Assembly: GCA_016870355.1 (NCBI GenBank)
Contig: VGBR01000006.1
Span: 98,671 to 162,670 of the forward strand
Direction: 5' to 3'
Source of the DNA: Actinomycetota bacterium
GTDB lineage: Bacteria; Actinomycetota; Acidimicrobiia; IMCC26256; PALSA-555
Length of the DNA stretch: 64,000 nucleotides
In this document: positions 58,421-64,000 of the stretch, piece by piece
How the letters are laid out: the number at the start of each line of letters is the position of its first letter
Numbering within the stretch: the first letter of the stretch is position 1
The notes under the pieces: generated by a model
Databases searched by the model: none
Told to the model about the DNA's origin: nothing
The model's input: only the letters and a program-made list of their open reading frames with translations
Position numbers and translations under genes: made by a program

Positions 58421-60982
58421 ATGTGGAAGGCGACCGTCAAGGGCATCCTCGCCCGCAAGGTGCGCCTGCTCCTGACCGCGCTCGCGGTGCTGCTCGGCGT
58501 CAGCTTCGTCAGCGGCACCTACGTGCTCACCGACACGCTCGACCGCTCGTTCGAAGGGCTCTTCCGCCAGTTCGGGTCGGGCATCGACTTCGTCGTGCGC
58601 CAGCAAGCGCCCTTCGGTGGCGACAGCGGACGGGAGCGCTTCGACACCAGTGTCGTCGACACGATCCGCACGGTCCCGGGTGTCGAGACCGCCAACCCGG
58701 TCTTGCTCGACTACGCGCAGTTCGTCGATCGCAACGGCGACAACATCCAGACCGGCGGCGCCCCGACCAACGGCATCTCGTGGTCGCAAGAGGGCAGGCA
58801 AGGCCCGCTTCAGCTCGTGCCCGACGGCGATCGGCGCGGCCGGCCGCCGAACGGGCGGCACGAGGTCGCGATGGATGCCAGCACGGCCCGGGAGCACGGC
58901 TTTCACATCGGCGACCGGGTGCGCGTGCTGCTCGAAGGCCCCGCGGAGAAGTTCCGGATCGTCGGACTGTTCACGCTCGGGACCCAACAGGAGATCGGCG
59001 CGATCTCCTTCGCCGCGTTCGACACCGAGACGGCTGAGGAGGTGTTCGACGCGCCGGGACTTGCCGACTGGGTCGCGGTCACTGCCAGCCCCGGCACCGA
59101 CCTCCGAGCGTTGCGGGCCGAGATCGGCATCGCGATCGGCCCTACGTACGACATCAAGACCGGTGAGGTGTTCGCGCTCGACCGGGGCGACCAGGTCCTC
59201 GACTTCCTCGCGCTGCTCACCCAGCTGCTGCTCGGGTTCGCCGCGATCGGTCTCGTGGTGGGCGCGTTCATCATCTTCAACACCTTCACGATCCTCGTCG
59301 CGCAGCGGACGCGGGAGCTCGGCCTGCTGCGCGCCATGGGTGCCAGCGGCCGCCAAGTCGTCGTCTCGGTGATCATCGAGGCGTTCGCGGTCGGCGTGGT
59401 GGCAAGCGCGCTCGGAATCGCGCTCGGGTTCGGGCTTGCAGCCGGTCTGCTCGCGGTCGTCAACGCGCTGGGTCGCGACATCCCCGACGGCGGCCTGGTG
59501 CTCGCGCAGCGCACGCTGCTCGTCTCGCTCGCGGTTGGTGTCGGTGTGACCGTGGCTGCATCGCTCTTGCCGGCGATCCGGGCCGCGCGTGTGCCGCCGA
59601 TCGCTGCGATCAGTGACGTGCTCCCCGGTCGAAGCCGGTCGTTGCGTTGGCGGGTCATCGTCGGCGCGCTACTCGTCGCCGCGGGCGTGCCGGCGTTGAT
59701 CATCGGTCTCGACCGGACCGAGAACGCGCTCAACGTCGTCAACGAGATCTGGATCGTCGCCCTCGGAGCGATCCTCGTGTTCTTCGGTGCCGTGGTCCTG
59801 CTGGCCGCCTTTGCGCGTCCGCTCGCGGCGTTCTTCGGCTGGCCGTTACGACTCATGGACGTGACCGGCGCGCTCGCGCGGGGAAACGCGATGCGGAACC
59901 CCCGCCGCACGGCGGGGACCGCGTCGGCCCTCGTGGTCGGGCTGACGCTCGTGGGCCTGGCCTCGGTGTTTGGTGCCTCGGCCAAGGCTTCGGTGCGTGC
60001 CGCGATCGACGCCGGCATCCGCGCCGACTTCGTGATCAAGGCCCAGCAGTTCGCGAACTTCTCGCCGCAGGTCGCTGATCGTCTCGAGTCGCTTCCCGAG
60101 TTGGACGCCGTCGCGCCGATGCGCTTCGGCAACGTGCGCGTCAGCCTCGAAGAAGAGACGGTGATGGGGACGCGGGCGAGCCAGTTCGGCACCGTCGTCG
60201 ATCTCGACCTCAGCGAAGGACGCATCAAGGACATGGCCATCGACGGAGTGCTCGTGCACGCCGAGGCGGCCCGTCGATACGGCGTCGGCGTCGGGGACGA
60301 GCTCATCCTCCAGTTCCCACTGGGCTTCCAGCCCTTGCGCGTCGCTGGCATCTACGAACAGGCGGACTTCATCGGCCTGTTCAACATCGACTTCGTCGTG
60401 GCGAAGCGCGCATACGTCGAGGGTTTCGGCACCGACGAGCAGGACGCTCTGATCTACGCCGAAGCCGCTGGTAACCGCGGTGTCGCACGACTCGCCATCG
60501 AGCGCGCGCTCGGGAACGACTTCCCCAACATCGACGTGCTGTCGCGCCAGGAGTACCGCGTCGACCAACAGCAGCAAGTCGACTTGGTCCTTGGCGTCGT
60601 TGCCGCCTTGCTCCTCTTGGCTCAGATCATTGCTGTGGTGGGGATCGTGAACACGCTGGCCCTCTCCGTCTACGAGCGCACGCACGAGATCGGGCTGCTG
60701 CGAGCCGTGGGGATGTCGCGCCGACAGATCCGGCGGATGGTGCGGGGGGAGTCGGTGCTGATCGCGTTCATCGGCGGGCTGGCCGGCGCCGGGATCGGTG
60801 TGCTGTGGGGGTGGGCGTTCACTGCCGCGTTGAAGACGCAGGGCATCACGCAGCTCCGGGTTCCGAGTGGCGATCTCGGGGCGTTCATCGTCCTGTCGAT
60901 GCTCGCGGGCGTCGTGGCCGCGCTCGCGCCCGCGTGGCGAGCATCACGGCTTGACGTACTACGCGCGGTGACGACGGACTAG
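58421..60982 (+). CDS. FtsX/MacB-type ABC transporter permease, large two-module form
   Basis: An 853-residue permease with an N-terminal helix (LLLTALAVLLGVSFVSGTYV), a first extracytoplasmic MacB_PCD-like domain, three FtsX helices (LGFAAIGLVVGAFIIFNTFTI; TRELGLLRAMGASGRQ loop), a second N-terminal-helix module (RNPRRTAGTASALVVGLTLVGLASVF), a second extracytoplasmic domain and final FtsX helices (YERTHEIGLLRAVGMSRRQIRRMV). Such duplicated permeases export lipids or lipoproteins together with a LolD-like ATPase. No ATPase gene is adjacent. Confidence 0.88.
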   Translation: MWKATVKGILARKVRLLLTALAVLLGVSFVSGTYVLTDTLDRSFEGLFRQFGSGIDFVVRQQAPFGGDSGRERFDTSVVDTIRTVPGVETANPVLLDYAQFVDRNGDNIQTGGAPTNGISWSQEGRQGPLQLVPDGDRRGRPPNGRHEVAMDASTAREHGFHIGDRVRVLLEGPAEKFRIVGLFTLGTQQEIGAISFAAFDTETAEEVFDAPGLADWVAVTASPGTDLRALRAEIGIAIGPTYDIKTGEVFALDRGDQVLDFLALLTQLLLGFAAIGLVVGAFIIFNTFTILVAQRTRELGLLRAMGASGRQVVVSVIIEAFAVGVVASALGIALGFGLAAGLLAVVNALGRDIPDGGLVLAQRTLLVSLAVGVGVTVAASLLPAIRAARVPPIAAISDVLPGRSRSLRWRVIVGALLVAAGVPALIIGLDRTENALNVVNEIWIVALGAILVFFGAVVLLAAFARPLAAFFGWPLRLMDVTGALARGNAMRNPRRTAGTASALVVGLTLVGLASVFGASAKASVRAAIDAGIRADFVIKAQQFANFSPQVADRLESLPELDAVAPMRFGNVRVSLEEETVMGTRASQFGTVVDLDLSEGRIKDMAIDGVLVHAEAARRYGVGVGDELILQFPLGFQPLRVAGIYEQADFIGLFNIDFVVAKRAYVEGFGTDEQDALIYAEAAGNRGVARLAIERALGNDFPNIDVLSRQEYRVDQQQQVDLVLGVVAALLLLAQIIAVVGIVNTLALSVYERTHEIGLLRAVGMSRRQIRRMVRGESVLIAFIGGLAGAGIGVLWGWAFTAALKTQGITQLRVPSGDLGAFIVLSMLAGVVAALAPAWRASRLDVLRAVTTD

Positions 60983-60985
60983 CCG

Positions 60986-61351
60986 ATGGGGCTCGTGATG
61001 ATCGCCGTGCTCGACGTGGCCGCGGTCGGCTTCGTCATGTTCGTCGTGCTCTCTCAGCCGCGCCCGGTGTGGCGCGACGCAGCCGAGCACTCACGGCAGT
61101 TCTGGATGCTCTGGGCGGTTGCTTCGGTTGTGGCCGGGCTCGCTCCCGCAGTGGGTGGGTTGATGAGCGACTGGGCGGCCGCGATCTGGTTGACGGTGTG
61201 CTGCGCGTTCGCCGCGCTGCAACCTGCGATGTGGGCCGACGTCGTCGATGTGCGTCGCGACATCGAGCTTCGGCGGCGCGTCCTGATCGAGAAGCGCAAA
61301 CGCGCGGGAAGGCGCACCCAGCAGATGCGGCGTCGATGGCGGCGCAGCTGA
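60986..61351 (+). CDS. Small membrane protein, unknown function
   Basis: A 121-residue protein with about three membrane helices (IAVLDVAAVGFVMFVVLSQ, FWMLWAVASVVAGLAPAVG, WLTVCCAFAALQPAMW) and a strongly basic C-terminal tail (RRRVLIEKRKRAGRRTQQMRRRW). It starts 3 bp after the permease stop and is probably co-transcribed; perhaps an accessory subunit. No family recognised. Confidence 0.6.
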   Translation: MGLVMIAVLDVAAVGFVMFVVLSQPRPVWRDAAEHSRQFWMLWAVASVVAGLAPAVGGLMSDWAAAIWLTVCCAFAALQPAMWADVVDVRRDIELRRRVLIEKRKRAGRRTQQMRRRWRRS

Positions 61352-61402
61352 ACATCGAGGGCAAGGCGGCGGAGGCCGACTGGTAACGTCGTTGCTCCCA
61401 AA

Positions 61403-61477
61403 GGGCGGTTAGCTCAGGGGGAGAGCACTTCCTTGACGCGGAAGGGGTCAGAGGTTCAAATCCTCTACCGCCCACCA
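61403..61477 (+). tRNA. tRNA-Val (anticodon GAC)
   Basis: A 75-nt cloverleaf with encoded CCA. Acceptor GGGCGGT pairs with ACCGCCC; D-arm GCTCAGGGGGAGAGC; anticodon stem CTTCC/GGAAG with loop TTGACGC gives GAC; T-arm AGAGGTTCAAATCCTCT. TAACGT (61384-61389) 13 bp upstream may be the -10 box. Gene remnants follow on its 3' side. Confidence 0.97.
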
Positions 61478-61565
61478 AACCAGCAGGTCAGAGCGTCCCT
61501 GTCGAGAGAGCGATCGGCACCGGAGCGTGAAGTCCGCGCGCCGCGAAGGCCGCTGCAGATGAACG

Positions 61566-61652
61566 GCTGAGTACATCTCAAAGGGCTGGTACCCCCTCTA
61601 CGACAGCGCCGGGTTCAAACGGAACCCGAACTGGATGGAGTTGCCGCGCTGA
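61566..61652 (+). pseudogene. Unidentified gene remnant 1
   Basis: A reading frame AEYISKGWYPLYDSAGFKRN, then PNWMELPR and stop, with the codon bias of a real gene (aromatic-rich, no rare-codon clusters) but no start and no domain I can name. It is the 3' tail of a lost gene. Confidence 0.35.
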
Positions 61653-61728
61653 CCTGCCAGTCGGGATCGCGGATCGCCGGCTCGGGATGGCGCGGGGCGC
61701 AGGCACAGCGACGAAGATGGGCCCATGA

Positions 61729-61932
61729 CCGATCGCAGTACCGCTGCTCGGCGACATCGTGCTCGCCAGCAAAGACACGTTCTTTCAGGACGTCGCACAC
61801 TTCCCGCGGGGCGAGGTGCCGGGTGACGGCCAGCACGTCATCTGGAAGCGACCGCCGCTCACCCTGCGCTCCACGCGCGGCCGCAACGACCCGATCGACC
61901 GGCCCTGGAACGAACGGCCCTGGTCCGGCTAG
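61729..61932 (+). pseudogene. Unidentified gene remnant 2
   Basis: Frame PLLGDIVLASKDTFFQDVAH, then FPRGEVPGDGQHVIWKRPPL and WNERPWSG before TAG. A TGA closes the frame at 61726. It reads as a genuine C-terminus of an unidentified protein, separated from remnant 1 by an intervening stop. Confidence 0.35.
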
Positions 61933-61973
61933 CCAGTACCGTTGCGGACCGTGCCCCTGATGCGGAGGCTGTG

Positions 61974-62048
61974 ATGTTGGCGAAGGCAGCGATCATCTCG
62001 GTCGACGGACACGTCAAGCCATCGCGGTCGAGGAGTTCTACGGCCTGA
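61974..62048 (+). pseudogene. Amidohydrolase (PF04909), N-terminal remnant
   Basis: ATG at 61974 starts MLAKAAIISVDGHVKPSR, the classic metal-binding opening (IISVDxHV) of PF04909 amidohydrolases. After ~17 residues it runs into MFS-derived sequence and stops. A TACCGT box (61937-61942) and a 7-codon leader GTG ORF at 61951 with a TGATG junction still stand in front, so the promoter end of the gene was kept. Confidence 0.55.
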
Positions 62049-62527
62049 TCCTCCGCGACGCCGGGAGCTCGCGCTCGGGCATCAGTCTGTGGCACGCCGG
62101 GCTCTTCCTGGCCGGCGTCGCGGGCACGCTGATGGCACGTCGGACGAGACGTGTCTCATGGCTGCGGCTCGCCGTGCCGACCGCCGTGATGGGCGCGGCG
62201 CTCGCGACCCTGGGGTTCGTTCCCGACGCCGGTGTGCCGATCGGGTTGCTCGCGTATCAAGGTGTGTACGCTTTCCGGTCCGTGATCTTCGACGTACGCC
62301 TCCAGGCGATGATCACCTCGCGCGCCCGAGCCACCGTGACGTCGGTGCAGGGCTTCATCGTCGAGCTCGCGGCGATCGCGACGTTCCTCATGTTCGGATA
62401 CGTGGCGGGCGAATGGTCCACGGGCACCGCCGCCAGCGTCCTGGGGGCGGTCCTGGTCCTGGTGAGCGCGGCCTTCGCCGTGAGAGCTCGAGGAAGTGCT
62501 CAAGGTTCGACCCGCCCCGGTCGATGA
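62024..62527 (+). pseudogene. MFS transporter, C-terminal half
   Basis: The frame VEEFYGLILRDAGSSRSGIS continues through at least four membrane helices (LFLAGVAGTLMARR, LAVPTAVMGAALATLGFV, LAAIATFLMFGYVAG, ASVLGAVLVLVSAAFAV) to a stop. This is the last third to half of a major facilitator. No start or N-terminal half exists; the 5' side is fused to the amidohydrolase remnant. Confidence 0.65.
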
Positions 62528-62568
62528 GGCCCCGCGACCACTCTGGGAAGTCATGGGAGACTGGCGCG

Positions 62569-64000
62569 ATGGGACACCAAGGGCAGGAGCAGCCGCTGGG
62601 CGGTGATCGTTGGCGTCGGCGCCTCGTGTCGAGCTGGTTCGTTCGGCTCCTAGGAGGTCTCGGGCCGCTCGCGGCCTCGATCGCCGCCGGCATGCTCGTC
62701 AACGGAGCACTGCCGGACGCCGATGGCACGTTCTCGAGCGTCGTGCGCTTCGTGGCGGTCTTCGTCGCCTCCGTGGCGACCTTGATCGCGGTCGATCGCT
62801 TCGCTCGTCGTCTGCTGCCGCTCGGGCTGCTCCTGCGGCTTTCGCTGACGTTCCCTGATCGCTCGCCGTCACGTCTGACCATCGCGCTGCGAGCGTCGAA
62901 TCCCAAGCGCCTCGCCGCCGCCACGGAATCGTTGCGCAACGGGTCGATGACCGACGCCGAGACGATCGTGACGCTGGCAGCGTCGCTCAACTCGCACGAC
63001 CGCCGCACCCGCGGGCACTCCGAGCGCGTGCGCGCGTTCAGCGACCTGATCGGTCAGGAGCTCAAGCTCTCCGACGCCGACGGCGAGCGGCTTCGCTGGG
63101 CCGCGTTCCTCCACGACATCGGCAAGCTGACGGTGCCGGCCAAGGTCCTCAACAAGCCAGGGAAGCTCGACTCGCGGGAGTGGAGCATCGTGCGCGGGCA
63201 CCCTGCTGCCGGTCTTGACTTCGCCGAGCCGCTTCGCAGCTGGCTTGGGGACTGGGTCCACGCCGTCGATCAGCACCACGAGAAGTACGACGGCTCCGGC
63301 TACCCCGACGGTCTCGAAGGCGATGAGATCTCGATGGCTGGCCGCATCGTCGCGGTCGCGGACTCGTTCGAGACGATGACCGCAGTTCGTTCGTACAACC
63401 GACCGAAGTCAGCCGAAGAGGCGTGCGCCGAGCTGGCTCGCTGCGCCGGCGCGCACTTCGATCCGCACGTCGTGCGGGCGATGGTCGGCATCTCGATCGG
63501 ACGCTTGCGGTGGAAGCTCGGTGCGGTATCGTGTGTCGCGCAGATCCCGTTCATCGGGGTGACTGCGCGCGCTGGTGCACAGGTCGTGACCACAGCTGCG
63601 GGCGTCGAGGCCGGCGCAGGGTCAGCGTTGGGTGCGCTCGCCGTTTCGGTCGCGGGCGTTGCGACACCGATGGTTGCGACACCGATGGTTGCGACGGCCA
63701 GCGTCGTGTCGTTCACCGGGACCGAAGTGCCAGTGAGCGCCCCGGACTCGGTCTCCACGTCGAACGTGTCGCGCTCGGAACGTTCTTACGACTCAAACCG
63801 CGAGTCGGATGACGACGAACCCGCCGGTGACGACACCACCGATGGCGACTCCTCGAGTGACGGCGCCACGGACGAGCCACGGGGCAGCGGACGAGGAGAG
63901 GGCTCGGGACCGGGCAAGGGCGCCGGTCGGGGCGCGGGTGGTCCGGGTGAGGATTCCGGGCCGGGCAACGGCGCAGGTCAGGGTGACCGCAATGCGGTCG
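62569..64000 (+). CDS. HD-GYP-domain cyclic di-GMP phosphodiesterase-like protein (3' end outside window)
   Basis: At least 477 residues. Two N-terminal membrane helices (LLGGLGPLAASIAAGMLVNG, FVAVFVASVATLIAVD), then the HD-GYP domain: SHDRRTRGHSERV, WAAFLHDIGKLTVPAKVLNKPG, GHPAAGLDFAEPL, DQHHEKYDGSGYPDGLEGDEI and AVADSFETMTAVRSYN. Metal-binding His/Asp residues and the YDGSGYP (GYP) motif are intact. After the domain comes a repeat PMVATPMVAT and an acidic, then Gly/Pro-rich low-complexity tail. Start ATG at 62569 has GGGAGA 8 nt upstream. The frame is still open at 64000. Confidence 0.92.
   Translation, partial: MGHQGQEQPLGGDRWRRRLVSSWFVRLLGGLGPLAASIAAGMLVNGALPDADGTFSSVVRFVAVFVASVATLIAVDRFARRLLPLGLLLRLSLTFPDRSPSRLTIALRASNPKRLAAATESLRNGSMTDAETIVTLAASLNSHDRRTRGHSERVRAFSDLIGQELKLSDADGERLRWAAFLHDIGKLTVPAKVLNKPGKLDSREWSIVRGHPAAGLDFAEPLRSWLGDWVHAVDQHHEKYDGSGYPDGLEGDEISMAGRIVAVADSFETMTAVRSYNRPKSAEEACAELARCAGAHFDPHVVRAMVGISIGRLRWKLGAVSCVAQIPFIGVTARAGAQVVTTAAGVEAGAGSALGALAVSVAGVATPMVATPMVATASVVSFTGTEVPVSAPDSVSTSNVSRSERSYDSNRESDDDEPAGDDTTDGDSSSDGATDEPRGSGRGEGSGPGKGAGRGAGGPGEDSGPGNGAGQGDRNAV

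Noticed and set aside
63655..63700. Short tandem repeat coding PMVATPMVAT as a possible regulatory repeat
   Set aside because: It is only two in-frame 15-bp units inside the HD-GYP gene; ordinary low-complexity coding slippage.
1..64000. CRISPR arrays, insertion sequences, integrases, phage genes, replication origin
   Set aside because: No spaced direct repeats, transposase or integrase motifs or dnaA-type boxes were found on either strand; the broken genes have no mobile element beside them.

Overview
The window is a contiguous, GC-rich bacterial chromosome segment that reads as an actinobacterium, most likely an uncultivated member of the Acidimicrobiia or a relative. The evidence is an AftD-type (DUF3367) arabinofuranosyltransferase, paired LLM-type F420-dependent oxidoreductase candidates, many acyl-CoA dehydrogenases and acyl-CoA ligases, and, repeatedly, TAnnnT -10 boxes 6-9 nt upstream of ATG/GTG codons (leaderless promoters). 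The assignment is inference; no rRNA is present. There is no phage, IS element or CRISPR array. The accessory signal lies instead in several patches of truncated genes.

Layout: 0-7.2 kb holds an ACAD10/11-like acyl-CoA dehydrogenase plus kinase pair, the very large AftD-like membrane protein and another acyl-CoA dehydrogenase. 7.2-10.6 kb (minus strand) is a coupled operon: TetR regulator, then the gamma, delta, alpha and beta subunits of a 2-oxoacid:ferredoxin oxidoreductase, then the acyl-CoA dehydrogenase. 10.7-19.5 kb holds acyl-CoA ligases, a DEDDh exonuclease and a branched-chain-amino-acid-type ABC importer with fused LivH-LivM. 19.5-23.8 kb holds a divergent ketol-acid-reductoisomerase-like gene, then a Fur/PerR regulator, rubrerythrin, Fe-S oxidoreductase and DUF3501 module, and dUTPase. 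23.9-32.9 kb is lipid/CoA catabolism: LLM pair, VOC protein, SDR, two acyl-CoA dehydrogenases, ligase, enoyl-CoA hydratase-like and CaiB-like proteins. 32.9-36.7 kb holds an isochorismatase-like gene, tRNA-Gly, a small unknown two-gene module, and a junction of two truncated genes. 36.8-41.4 kb holds a peptide-type ABC importer without its ATPase and a DUF1996 lipoprotein.

The most unusual locus is 41.4-45.8 kb: an IclR regulator between two arms, each carrying a UGSC-family protein (CGSC motif) and a paralogous ~353-residue partner of unknown function. One arm continues into a NifU-like CxxC protein and a secreted alpha/beta hydrolase. 46.8-51.1 kb adds two PF04909 amidohydrolases, an SDR and an acetoacetate-decarboxylase-like enzyme. 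51.2-52.5 kb is a gene graveyard: two different endonuclease/exonuclease/phosphatase fragments, an acyl-CoA ligase tail and an EAL-domain tail. 52.5-57.4 kb holds DUF4202, a third amidohydrolase and cysD-cysN-cysC sulfate activation. Between cysD and cysN a 62-bp tandem duplication creates two chained 20-codon micro-ORFs that lead into cysN. 57.5-61.4 kb holds an SDR, a large FtsX/MacB-type permease and a small membrane protein. tRNA-Val follows, then ~1 kb of gene remnants (one is an amidohydrolase start, one half an MFS transporter), and finally an HD-GYP phosphodiesterase running off the window.

Most operons are tightly coupled by 4-bp ATGA/GTGA overlaps. Many start codons were chosen from these overlaps or from the leaderless -10 pattern.
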